Under the pieces are notes generated by a model. That model did no database searches, had not been told where the DNA came from, and was given only the letters and a program-made list of their open reading frames with translations. A DNA stretch of 64,000 nt, taken from the NCBI GenBank assembly GCA_017590115.1, contig JAGGNK010006559.1, forward strand, positions 8,297,784 through 8,361,783. The letters run 5' to 3'. Position 1 is the stretch's first letter; the number at the start of each line of letters is the position of its first letter. Source of the stretch: Montifringilla adamsi (lineage: Eukaryota > Chordata > Aves > Passeriformes > Passeridae). This document shows, in pieces, positions 22,274 to 35,200 of the stretch. The position numbers and the translations under genes are program-made.

Positions 22274-25206
22274 GATACTCCAGGATAAGGTGAAACCTGA
22301 TAATGTCCTTAGGTGAATCTACGAATGAATTTTCTTCCATTTTTATGCTGCCACTCTGATTTAATTTCAACTAATTTGCCAAGGCTATTAGCAGAGAAAA
22401 TACAAGAAGTAATCACTTGTAGAAGTAGTGCTTTGGAAGCCCTTATGACAGCCAGAGGGTGTGTGGTAACGACCATATAGAGCTGTCATTAAAGTGACCT
22501 CCTCTGAGAAAGCAGATGTCAGTGAGCAGTTTACTGTGCCTTAGGTATCACTTTGGGGAAGGGAATTCCCATGGGAATACTCTCCCCTGGTCCACCTAAG
22601 ACTTGTAAAAGAGTCAATATTTTTCAGTCACTTTCCTTCTTGCACTGTTCATAATTTTGTGCTTACCCTTTGACCGAGGGCATGAAAAGGCTAAAGGTGT
22701 TTGATTAAATCACACAGAAACAGGTGAATTGAGACCAAGAAAACAGAGCAATTTCCTTTCCTACTCACAGTTGCTTGTATTTACATAAGCCAAGTATCAG
22801 ATGACGTCTGTATAAAAAACAGAAAGAGCAGAAAGACTTATCTCCTCTTGTACATTTCCAGTGTATGTATTTTCAAAATCAAGATGCAAACCTAACTACA
22901 GGCCAGATAGACTTCTCGAATAAAACCCAGCCTATTCCAGGATGCTGAGGGTGGGTTATGGCTCCCCTATTGAGAAAGGAATGTCCCAAAGAAGTGGGGA
23001 GACAAATGCACAGGTTTATGCATGTTCATGTAGCTTAAATCTGGTGCTGTATCATCTTTTTCTTGGTGCCTGAAGCTTGGCGTGATGGCACCACAGAGGC
23101 TGCAGCATCCTGCTGTGTTGTTTTTAGCTATCCTACAAACTGTGGCAGAGCAAGCAGAAGACTCATGCTGTTTTAGAGACTGCATAAACTAATTTTAGAA
23201 ACAGCTTGCAAGGGGAGGATGAGGTTTACAGCAACAACATTGTGTTGTTTCACTACCGTAGCACCAACATATTATAAATATATTTCAATGTTTTTAAATA
23301 AAGTAAAACCTTATTTAATACTGACCAGCAACACAGTAGAAAAGAATATTGTAACAATAATTTTCAGTGAAACCTGGTAATTTTGAATTAGAAGAGGCTG
23401 CTTCTAAGGAGGAAATAAATACAAATCACAAAAGCATATGTCATGTTGGCAGTAAGCAAACATTGGCATGTTGGCAAACATGCTGGCATTTCCTTTGGTG
23501 CTCCTCACTTTCCTCTTGCTATGAGCTTTGTTTCTAAGCAGTCAATCAGGGAGAAATCTGTTGCCCTATAGGTATATCTAGATCTTTCCCTTCCTTTAAC
23601 CTCTTCCATTAAATGCCACAAGACAAGTGGATGCTCACAGACCCCTTTCAGCTTGAAGGAAAACACTTCACAGGTACTCGAATAGCTCAGAGGATAAAAG
23701 GGCTCCCATCTCCCTCCCATCTCCCCCCCACCCCCAAATTTAAAACCTCCAAAGTATCTACAGCTGATGGACTGACTGCTGAAAAATAATCTTGTATTCA
23801 TTTCTGTATCTTGCATGCTAATTCTTTTTCCAAATTAGTAATTTATGAAAACATCCAGAATGCATTTTAGAATATATGAAGCAAACACAACCCCCTTTTT
23901 TTCTTGTTGTTGTTGTCTGCTTCAATCTTTATATTTATATGTATTTGAAATATGTTATTTTGGCTTAAGTATAAAATACATTTGGGACTTGACTGACAAC
24001 AAGTTTAATTCTACTGAGACATATCAGAAAAATAACGTTTCCACACTTGCCACATAGATAATCTCAAATACATAAAATATATTATTCATCTCATAATTGC
24101 TTCTGTTCGTCACATACGAACTTTGTGGCAGATGCCCTAAGCTCCTAGACTGCCCAGAAAATTGTGAAGTAATGATTACTCAGTTCTAAAAAGAACTAAA
24201 AAGATAGTTTTTTAGAGCCTATGTTGCACAAACAGCATAGTTCTGCATTTCCCTCCCATGCTGTGGACAGAGGTTACTTTCGACATCCATGGTTATCATG
24301 ACATAAAATTGCCTCTCTACAAACTGGATCTTTTCAGGCTACTGTGCTGACAGTGCAAGAAGAAAGGTTTTGAACATAATAAAATACTGAATGTCCATTC
24401 ATGTTATCGCTTGGTCCTGACTGCTTTACAACCACATAATATATTGTACAACATAATTAACTGCTCTTACATTGCTTTCAGTATTTTATGCCCTGTTACT
24501 TCATTTATTTGTCAAAAACATTTTTATAATTTAATCATTATAAAATCAGATATATTATGGGTTGATGGGTTCTCACACATCTGGAAAAGAGACAGGTTGA
24601 ACATAATTTTTAATTAGTTCACCCTTTTATGGTGTTTTGTTGTAAGCCTAAACATGGTGATTATTTTATTCATATTGTCATATTACCAGTGGACTAATAT
24701 TGAGGGTTTTTTTCTGGAAAGCGTCGAGAATTCTGACTCCAGATAATTTTTTCAAAAGATTAAGTGTGTAAAAAAAGGCCTAATTGGCCAAAGAGTGCTT
24801 TTAAATTGCCCAAACTAGGTCCTGATACCAACACAGATCAGGATTGAAGATAAGAGACAGGACATATCTCTGCTTTTGAACAGTTAAGTGCAGAATCACC
24901 TGAATTTATCTGTGTTGGTTGCAGGACACCAAGAGAAAAACCTGGTGTTTTCAGTGCCCTTGGATGCTGCAGCTTTGCCTGTTAATCCATTCTTCTGACA
25001 AACAGGGGCTTTCAGAACATAAGCTAAAACTATTGGCAGGCCAGCAGGGATCTTCTGAATTACAGCTCTTGGGATTTACTCTGGAACTTGTTTTTCATCT
25101 TTATAAATTTTTTTAAATTGGTTGGCATGTGTGCCTGAAGAGGTAATTATAACAGTGAAGGCCCTTTTATTAGCTGGTGTACTAACTCTTTACATTACTC
25201 AAATAG
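22271..25206. other. AT-rich unique sequence, no gene seen
   Basis: No coding or RNA gene recognised. It contains a C-rich run at 23705-23735, listed separately. Confidence 0.55.
23705..23735 (-). other. G-quadruplex-forming motif on the minus strand
   Basis: Five C runs on the plus strand (3, 3, 3, 7 and 5 bases at 23705-07, 23712-14, 23716-18, 23723-29 and 23731-35) are separated by 1-4 nt. The minus strand therefore fits the G3+N1-7 quadruplex pattern. It lies in unique sequence. Confidence 0.65.
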
Positions 25207-25390
25207 AATACAGAAAATTGATACTCCTTATTTGCCTGAGGACAGTCAAACCCACAAATCCTTGGGAAGAGTACAGCTTCTGTTTTGGAAGCTGTTTTGG
25301 ATATGGATGAGACCAGCTTCTCCTCATGGAGTTATATTTTGGCACACTAATAATTCAGAGTCCTCTGAAAGAGAAAGGGGAGCGATTGAG
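25207..25390 (+). other. Candidate internal exon, unassigned
   Basis: This 184-bp segment is framed by strong splice-like signals: TACTAAC (25180-25186), a perfect branch-point consensus, then a pyrimidine-rich run and AAATAG at 25201-25206, and at the other end ATTGAG followed by GTAAGCAT (25391 on). One frame is open across the whole segment for exactly 61 codons (phase 1 in, phase 0 out). The translation has a Trp/Phe-rich middle (LLFWKLFWIW) and an acidic/basic C-terminal part. I do not recognise it. It could be a lncRNA exon or chance. Confidence 0.3.
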
Positions 25391-28300
25391 GTAAGCATAT
25401 CAATAAACCTATATAACTAGCTTTTATGAATTCACCAGGGAGGGAAGACAGGTGATTTGGAAAAAAAGGAGAATTTTACCAACCCATTCCTCACTATGGC
25501 ACAACACACTAGCTTACGGTGAAGAGCTGAAGTGCCACCTGTGCCTGTTTTCTCTGTTGTATATGATGCTCACTCGATAAACTATGGTAAATATTTTCAG
25601 AGCAGGCTCGTCACATCAAGCAGATTCCTGAGCAGAAGAGGAGTTTATTGCTACTTCATCTGTGAATCCTGAAATATGGAGTGTGAGACTTGCTCTGAGC
25701 TCCCAGCGCAGCTACTGCTGAAGTGTGGCAGAGTCAGGGGAGTGTCGGGGTGTCAGGGCTCCCTGCATGAGTGTCTGCAGCAGCTCCTTGCCATCGCTGC
25801 AACGAGTCTGCTCTGGCTGTGACCCTGATGTAGAGTGAGGTCTTGGTCGTGATCTCAGGTTCATCCTAGTCTGCTCTGCATATGTTTAAAAAGTCTAGCT
25901 CTTTGGAGCTCCTCTGTGGTGCATTTGCAGTAGCTCTGACGTGGCTAGCAGGGATCTACTGCATCCTGGCTGCCAGCCACCTACTGGACTGGGAGCCTGT
26001 GATTTATGGTTGCAGCGACTTAAAACACTCCTGGGCACAGCTCTAGGTGGCTCTAGGTAGCCCAATAACATTTAATGGTGAGCATCTATCAGGTGTAGGT
26101 GTCTCTAGAGCGGGCAGTAGCCGAGCATGGTGTTTTAAACAAGGTTGCGAATTTTGCTTGGAGCCTCTGAACTTATTTCTTGGATCTGTCTTTTGCTTCT
26201 TCTCAGCTACATTGTCATTTTATATTTTAAGATGCTCTAAAGGAATCTTAGATTTTCTTCTGGGTAACAGATGAATTGATTGAAATGACAGTAGAACTGT
26301 GGGTGGCTAAATTATGAGTCAAAAAGTATATTTGAAACCATACCTGATATAATCATTGGACATTTTGTCCTGTTTTTAAAAATATTTTCCACATTGCCTC
26401 ATTTAATAGACTAAAAGTCTTAATGGAACTGAATTGGTGAATGAAATTCAAAATGCAGTAGCAAACTAAATACTTTCTATCAAGGCAGTGATCACTTCAG
26501 GCTTTAGAGATAATAAGTTTAATGTTCTAATCAGAGGAAAATGGCATAAAGGTTCATATGCAATGCTCTATAGGCAAAGATTTTGATTGTTCTCCACAAA
26601 ATAATCTCTGTGCTAGTTAAACTGATTATGGGCTGTATTTTTCAAATAGCAGCTTAATTTTAGAGTTTCTTGGTAAAAATCTGGAAGTTTTTATGCTTTT
26701 TTTCTGCTGTCATACCAGCTGAAGTCTCATAATTAGACACTACCGTGTTGCTTAAATTTATGTATATATGTTTCACAAATACTTAATGTACCTTGCAAAA
26801 TACATATAGAAATGCACTTTATGTTAATGAATGTTAATTCAGTCTGTAAGTAAAGCAGAAATGAATTATTGTATTCTTTATTGTCCTGAAGTGAGAAGCA
26901 GAGAGATTAAACAACTTTCTAAGACTTAGAGGTAGTTGTTAGGTCAGCCGAATGCCTTTGTTAAACAAGATCCTTCCTCTCTGGTATTTTCCTGAGCCAT
27001 TAAAGTAGGAGCAAGAATGGACCACACATATATCTAATTTCTTACCTTTCTGGAATGAAAACCTTGCCAATATATTATAAACAAAAGGAACTATCTCTAA
27101 AATGTGAATTGCATCCAGGGAACTAAATTGTGCCATCTTCTCCAGGCACAACAGGCTCCAACATCGGATCCTTACTTCTTAGGAGTTTGACTCAACACTG
27201 ATATTTTCATTGAGTTGTTGCTCAGAGGGTGTAGGAAGAATCAGCAACTGAACCTACATTACTTTTGTAGGAAAATAAGTTGGAACTGGATGGTCCAATA
27301 AAGTATTCATTACTAAAAAGGAGTTGGTTATGATGTTTTATGCCTATGACAGTTATCTGCATGAATATTTCATTAACACATTTTTTACAGCTATCACAGA
27401 GATTATAGGTAGCTGTTGATTAGACCTCCTGCAACACAGTGATTATGTTTTTAAAGCAGCCAGATATCTCATGCCTGTGGTGGGCAATCACTATTTCTGA
27501 TTTTTGTCAGCTTTCAAGAGTGATCAAGTGACAGTTAGCAAGTAGTGTAGCTGCCTTGCTGACTCAGAGTTGCCTTCTGTGTATTTTAATGATGTTATGA
27601 TCCCACTCACTTCTTGGGGTGCCAAAAGCCCCTTTACTCTGTTTTCAATGCCTGTTTATTAGGTATGCCAGTTCAGTTTAAGTAGTCAGACACAAAAGCT
27701 TTTCACTTTCATGCACATCAACAGGTAGTAAAGACCTTAATGATCATAGATTTTAAGCTGCAGTCTGTAATGAGTGTAGAGTGCAAGAGCGGGCATAAAA
27801 CTTTGTAGTAGTTAAGATTATTTTTACTTTGGGAATGTTTTAATTTCAGGAGTTAAAAAAAAAAAGCTTTTAAATTGACTTTTTAATGTCAATTTAACTT
27901 TAACGTAGTGCTACGTTTTTAAGTGGGAATAGAGAGTGTGGGTATAAATGACATATGAAGTTGAAAATAAAAAGTAAATACCAATTATTTCAGTTTTATA
28001 CCCATCATAAAAATATAACATAGCAGATGCTTCCATGACATCTTCTAAAAGTTGGATGTTTATTGTGTGCATATGTTCAACATCAAACATAACTAATTTT
28101 CCTCTGTTCATCTCAAATTAAGGGAAAAGTTGAGCATCAGCAACTCTACAGACAATGACAACAGCAAGACCTAAAAAATGCAAGGAAATGCAGAATCAGA
28201 TGAAGCAAGAAAACCAAAAGGGGTGAGTATGGAAGAGATATGGCAAGTTCAAACCAAATGGAGACAAGAATGAAAAGCTATGCAAAATAAATGAATTAAA

Positions 28301-31300
28301 ATGTTAGATATTGACTGAGAAAAAAAATTAAAATACAAGAATTTTTTTTTTATATGGCTCACTGGGCTCAGTTGTGATGAGAGCAGAGCTGCTAAATAGT
28401 GACTGTCTGTGGCAGATAACTGATACTCAATTCTCTTCTCCCTGTGCTGTCAGGAGGGAGTTGCGCATGAGCTGTTTTCCTGTACTAGTAGAAGAGTTTG
28501 ATCCTGAAATGATGGGATTAATATAAGAGAGAAGAAACAGCCTGATGAAGTTTTGTTTGTATGCAGAGGAGGAAAATGTTTGAGAACTGCTACACAGTGT
28601 GAAATGTCCATAATTTCTGGATTCCAGAGGCTCATTCCCTCCCTGTAAAAGAAACCCTGCAAGTGTTGCTTCATCCCCGAAATTTATCACCGGAGGCTGA
28701 CATGTAACAAAGACACAGAGCCACAGAAACTTGTCTGATACCAGATTCTAACTGTATCTAAGGCACATGGATCACTGCCATGTTAAAAATCTTGTCATAA
28801 ATCTAGGAAGGGTGCATCAGTGCTGGCTCACAGACTGTGCACAGCACTGCACTGGTGAGGTAGCTACGCTACAGATGATGTCTGGGTCCAGTCTAACATC
28901 TCCACCCTTGTGCTGTGTGCTGTGTAATGTCCCTGCTTTTCCAGTAGTGGACATTGCTCCAGTACCCAGTTTTTTTAGGCTCTCAGATGCATGAGCTCAG
29001 ATTTCTTCAGCATAACTTAGCTTTTTGTCTTAATGTAGAATTTCACTACTCTTACTTTTAGGTCCTTGCAAGAAAGAATGTCTCAGTTAGTCATAAAAAG
29101 AGAATGGAACATATGGAACCAGTTTTTTTAAGTGATTTTGATGGACACTTAACAACAGTCTATATTACTATTTACTCCACAACAGGAGGAAGGCAAAGAT
29201 GTGTGGGTGGATGGCAGTCAAGACTGTAGGCTTATCATCTTGGCAGACTGCAGTATGGTGCAGTGCTACTGCAGATCACCTCAGACAGGCTCATTCACAT
29301 ACTCAGGTTTTAGCCATGGCACTGTGGAACAGAGCATCGCCCCCTTTTCCTCACAGGGAAGTGCAGTGGAGCATTGTTGATTAAACTGGTGCAGCTGGTG
29401 CATTGTGGCTGGACTGTGCTTGCCTCCAAACTGGTGAATCTTACACTGCACTGCCAAGTAACCATGCATTATAAAAAGCAGAATATCAGTAACAAGAGTC
29501 ACTCAGTAAAGAGCAGCAGGAACACTCAGACAAAAAAGATGAATTTTACTTGAGCCAAGATTTTACCTGCTTGGTCTGTTTGATTCCCAGGTAAAAAACC
29601 TCAACAAAAACAAGTAGAATGACTGGCACTTTTCAGTAGCCTACCAAGGACTAATGATTAAATGCATCTTGAACATAGGATTACCCACAACCCATTTTGC
29701 ACATTAGGCTGACACTTCTGAAATAACCTTGATGGATCTTGGAGGATGCAGACAGCGATGTTGACAGACTTGGGATTTACTCCAGGAAGAACTAAAAGGG
29801 CTTTCGTCTGCTCTGGGATGTCAGTCTTTGACCTTATGTGACAATAAATGAAGAGAAGGTCCACAGAAAAAAAGAGGGACTAATTCATGATATTCAGCAG
29901 AGACCTTGAACAAATACTGAGTTACTGAATTTGCTCTACTGCATTCACCCTTATTGAAAATTCTGTATTCAAAAGATAAATGTATACAAGACTTCTGGGT
30001 CTGCGTATATTACAAGCCATTTATTTCATTCCCTTGCTAAATGTTTTAAAATAAGATTAAAGACTCTTTTTAAGATGGCTTTTTACTGAGCTGATGTATA
30101 ATTCCTTTCAGGGTGTGAAGTGCCTTGATAAGCTTCTGTGACAAGGGACTTTATAAATTAGATTGTATTATATACAAATACAATGAAATTTGTAATGGAG
30201 AGGTAGTCTTTTCTCTTTATTTTGCTTATACTTTACACTTCTTTTAAGTTCAAATGCTTTATTCAAGCTAACTCCAATATCAGAATTAGGTGTTGTGACA
30301 CATTTTTTAAGAACATAAAAGCTGTGCTTTTTTATTCAGTTAGTTTAAAACAATTGTCTCAAAGGTAATGTCAGAAGATTTTGATAACTAAAATTGACAT
30401 GAAAAAGCAGTTAATTTTGAGGCCTGCATATGATTTTGACATTTTATTTTGTAGAATATATTTTGCTTCTTATCGGCTACCATGTTTGTTCTTCTAGTAT
30501 GGGATTGGCAGAAGCAGCATGGCCAGTATATCAGTAAAACTGAGTTCTATATTTACAATTTTTGTGCCTTTTTTTGTATATTCACAAGGTAACAGCATCT
30601 GATCTGATGAGATTTTTTCACTTGTTTCATTTTTTGGAAGGATTTTCAAGTTTAATAACTCTGTGATCCTTGGAGACATGGATTTTCATTTTTCTGTGGA
30701 AACCAATCCCCAAAAGAGAGACTTGAAAATTAACTGTCAATAACATTAAAAAAAAAAGGCCTAACATTTTCCCCATTCCTTGCATAGCTAATAAAGATTG
30801 CAAACTACTTTTCCATGAATTCTATGAATTCTGAGGTCAGCATTCATCAGACTTATAGCTTCTCCAATGTCCCAATTTGCTGTCCCATTTTCCTTTGAAA
30901 ATGTGTTTTAGTGGCACCTGTAATACTGAGAAAGTGATTGAATGAATTTCTGATGACACTGTTAAACTAACTTTTCCCATTTGTACTGGGAATACAAATG
31001 AGTGGAGGAAAAAGGAGCACTTTCAGTTTACAGAACAAAGCCCCAGGTCTTAAAGTCACCATGTTGTGGGAGTACTATGAATTCTCATTTATCTACTTCT
31101 CCACCACTCTAAAAAGCTGGTATCACATACTTAAGCAATAGCTCCTAAAATTACAAGTCTAAAAAGAGGAGTAGCAATACTTTTTACTTATTTTCAGGCA
31201 ATAGACAGGTAGAAGTTCTATCAAATTTCATGAAAAAACTGGCAAAGTTTCAGCATTTGATGAGTATTGAAACAGGAGCTGTAGACACTGAAATTTCTGA

Positions 31301-32018
31301 GGGGAAATTTCTCTTGTCAAGATCTTCCTTCATATTATTTGTTCCATGTGAGCCACACAATAGAATTCTTAACCAGTAAGTGCAATGTGTGACATACATC
31401 ATCATCATCTGGGCATTTCTGAACATAAACCTCTTCAGTCAAAACATAACAATTTGTAGTGATAGAAAGTCTTTGCTTTGCAGTCCAATTTCTGACCCTT
31501 CAGCTCCTCAGTCAGCACTGCAGAGAGATGTCACAGCATCATGCCTGATCAATCTTCTCTGCCTACAGCTGCTCTCCCTCTGCATACATTCATGAGAATC
31601 ACATGTTTAGGTTTGTTCTTCTGCATATGGCTACAAAAGGGATAACAGCATGCTGACATTTGAGATGACATTGAATGGTGGTGTTACAGAAACTACAGAC
31701 CTTCTGAATTTATAGTTGAGATTTTAAGACGCTGTGATGAGTGTCTGTGATGAATCTATCATTGTGTTTGGTGAGACAAGGTAATAATTTGAAGCAGCAC
31801 TTGGTTATTCTTGACCTTTTTTTGAATTGGTTCTGACAGAAAAAAAAATTACAGCTGGTCCATTTAGATTTGAGTGGCAGAACTTGAGTATAGGAAAAGA
31901 AAAAAGCCTTTATGCTCTTAAGGAATATTGAAGAATTTTCCATTTGCTCAGAATACAGAAGAATATGTCAATGTTTGATTTTGGTAAGCTATAAGTAGGA
32001 AATGTTTTCCTGGCTTAC
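25391..32018. other. Unique sequence, no confirmed gene
   Basis: Mostly AT-rich and featureless. A less AT-rich patch at about 25660-26060 may be an old degraded repeat. A donor-like AAAAGGG/GTGAGTAT at about 28219-28230 follows a segment with stops in all frames, so at most it is non-coding. Confidence 0.5.
27870..27917. repeat. Two adjacent small inverted repeats
   Basis: TTAAATTGAC (27870-27879) pairs with GTCAATTTAA (27888-27897) over an 8-nt spacer. AACGTAG (27902-27908) pairs with CTACGTT (27911-27917) over 2 nt. Both are perfect and nearly contiguous. Confidence 0.7.
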
Positions 32019-32231
32019 TTAAAATAGAGCTTTATTTCGTGTTTGGATCTTGAAGCGCTGGACCGTTGGTTTAAAGCAATACTCTTCTTTCAGATTTACC
32101 AAGCAGGTCTCACCTTTGATAGTCTGTTCTGTATATCTTTCATGCTCAGAGATCTGTGCAGCAAAGGTGAGCACGGTAATGGAGTTAAGATCAGCCAGGT
32201 AGATCTGAAAGAATAATGTTTTCTTTAACAA
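32019..32231 (-). other. Coding-like minus-strand frame with an acceptor-like site
   Basis: On the minus strand ATTATTCTTTCAG ends at 32205. It is followed by an open frame from 32204 to a stop at 32019-32021, with codon choice that looks protein-like (for example IYLADLNSITVLTF near the start and EEYCFKPTVQRF later). A donor-like AAAG/GTGAGAC at 32114/32113 would give a 91-bp exon if used; otherwise it reads on to the stop as a terminal exon. The plus strand also has an exon-like segment here (32094-32166, flanked by CTTCTTTCAG and GTGAGCA). The family is not recognised and no second exon could be linked to it. Confidence 0.35.
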
Positions 32232-35200
32232 ATGCTCTAGCCTGTTTCCATTTTTTATTTGCTGAGGAAAAAGAATATGTTAAGAAGGCCTGACTTTTTT
32301 CCAAGATGATGTGTTTTCCTAAAGCATTAGCTTGTAGATGTTAAGCTCTTGTTTGTGTAATTTAAAATGCAATAATGACAGAAACAGAAGCAAAGAGAAT
32401 TAGCATACATTGATTATGCATAGTCAATAATGAACTTTAAGTACTTTGTGAATAAATGTGAGATAAATGTCACACACACAATGCTTAGTAACAGAATGAA
32501 ACAATAAAGTAAGAAAAAACAATAAATAAGAGTAAATAGAAACACTGAAGCACATAAGGTTTTAATTTAAATAATTGATTAGGGGATTCAAGGTATTCCA
32601 TTTAACATACAAAGACTCAGGTTTAATTGAGTCTCTCTTTTATAGGAATGCTGTGAATTTAAAATGCTCCCAGTGTCTTGCATTAGTAGCCTTTAATGAA
32701 ACCTTAAACAAAAAAAGCTTTTAAAGAAGTAGTTGGGAAAATGTCAAATAATTAGAAGAACTTCCAAAATCATATACTTAAGATCAATTGTGATAAAGAT
32801 AGCCAGGGTAGATGACTTAGAATGTTGCTCAAGCTGAATTCAAGTTACAAAGACCAGAGAGACTTTTGGAAGATTTGACATGTTGCAAACCCCTGTGGTT
32901 GTAGAACAGTGAAAAAACTGAATGGACATAAAGGAAGGCTGATGTCTATGAAGTGACCTCTGCTTTCCAATTGTAAGTATCACACAATTCTGCCTTAGGA
33001 GAATTGTAGTAATATTGTAGGTGAATATGAGACAGGGCGTCTGCAAAGACCTTTTTAAAAGATTAAAAGAGGGCATCTTGTCCCTCTCTACCCATATATA
33101 GGAATAAGTGACTGTTGCATTTTTTTGTACTAACTTATAAAAGGCCAAAGAGCTAAAGAACCAGAATGACAATTTAATTTTTTTTTTTTCTTTGTGCAGA
33201 CTATTCAAGATGAAGTCCTTATATTGACATTGGTATTGGCTAATTAAAAGCATATCTACTTACATATATATGCAAAACGTTAAGTAATTTCTTTGTCTAG
33301 GCTGTCCTGTTGATATGAAACATCTGCAACTTATTTGCCTCTCCTGTCTTGTAGCAGAGTAATGTGGCCGATCTTTTTTAATTCTGGGATCTATTCTAGA
33401 GCTATGTATGTTTTTCATTAGGTCTGTAGTCTTTTGGCATTTATTTGATTTCCCCTCTACTGGTCACATTTGCATGTTACCACTTTCATCAAAGTGCATA
33501 AGACACCAGACCATTCCTTCTTTCATGAAGCCTTATTTCAATTTCTGACACTGTCATTCAAAATACAGGTACTTCAGGGTTGATCTCATCCACAAGTTTT
33601 ATAAGCACAATGAACAGTTTAAATTGATTACACCATTCAGAAATTATTAAATTTTTCACATTGCAGCAATTTAATTTTGCATATGGTTATGAGCTGTGAT
33701 GAAATGGAATTTATGGAATTTTATGGGAGTGAAGATTAATGTCATATCCATTAATTCCAAGAATACAATTTACTTAAAATTATAGGAACTTTACATTGAC
33801 CTGTGCAAGAAATAAAAGAAACACATTATATAATATTATTGATTATTTAAATTTTCCTTCATATATTTAAAATCATTCAATAATGGATTTTATTTAGTTT
33901 TTGAAATGGTAGCTGAGTAAAAGGTCATGAACACTACAGTGCTAGTAATTTAAAAAAAGAATTTTTATCTGAGTGTCAAAGTGTCCTAAGTAATTTCTTT
34001 TTGTTAAACTGGACGTGAGGAGCATGATGCATGACTGGTGTAAGTATCATAAACTTTATTTACTAGTCTGTGTGAGCCCACTTGTACACACTAAACATAG
34101 TAAGTATCCAGTGAAACAGTTTCAGTATTGTCTTTATTTTAATTTAAGTTCAATATCAGTAGTTTAATGGAAAGAGTTTGTGAACAAGTGTTGAATCATT
34201 GTGAAAACTTATATTGAAAGCATATCAAAGTGCAAAGACAATGAAATTTTAAAGTTGAAATCAAAGAAGTTTTGATTTTTTTGATAGTAAATAATATAAG
34301 GCATAGAGCAAAAATACTAAAATATACAATAATACTAAAAATACTAAACCCCATCTCTTTATAGTCATCATATTAAAATTGATAAATGCATATTGTCACC
34401 AGCTAAATTAAGGAAAGCTTCTAGGAGTCATCTGTGAAAGATATGAAAGGCAGAAAAGCGAGGCTCTCTTAATTCTGGAGAAAACTATGGAATACATTTT
34501 CTTTTGTCTGTTTAAAGATTGTGGGGGCTTTATAATTTTAAAGTTGAATCAAGCTTTTGAAATGCATATCTCATTTCATATATATCCCTGCTTTGAGTTG
34601 GGAACTGGGCCAGAGAACCTCCAGATGAACCTTGTAATGTTATTTAATGTACTCGGCTTGTGGTACATAGGTGATAGGTTGTTCTGTTCTTCACCAGTCA
34701 GGTTATTGCATTTCTAGGGTGAAATTCCTGTAAAATCATGGGAATTTTTCCTGTACTTAATCCAAGATGAGAAGGAATTATTTATGAGATTTTTTTCTCT
34801 TAACAGGCAATGATGTCTTGTCACTTCCCTGGAAAACAAAACAAAACAAAACCAAACCCAAAAAGGTTTATTTTTCACTTAGCATACCAGAAAAAAAAAT
34901 TGGAGAGGGTGGGGGTGGGGGGACTAGAATGGAGGAATTTTGGTAAGAAAATGTAATATGAGGTAAAAAATAAATTAGTAATAAATGGTTGCTTTATTGT
35001 AAGTTAGAGGAGAAAAAGATTTCCTGAACTATCATCTCATACATACATTTTTTGAGGAAAGCTGTAATTTGTGAGCTTTCTATTTCTGAGTCTCCCAAAC
35101 TTTTTTTTTTTTGCATAAAATCTCTTCTATGACAAAATTTAATGGGAAGTCTACACCCAGTGATGCCTTTCCTAGATACACTAGCAGGTAATTTCTATTG

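Noticed and set aside
28120..28222. Plus-strand exon ending GGG/GTGAGTAT
   Set aside because: Stops occur in all frames and the acceptor is purine-rich. At most a non-coding exon.
32840..33253. 137-codon minus-strand frame
   Set aside because: Low-complexity Lys and Phe stretches, no splice context and no family resemblance.
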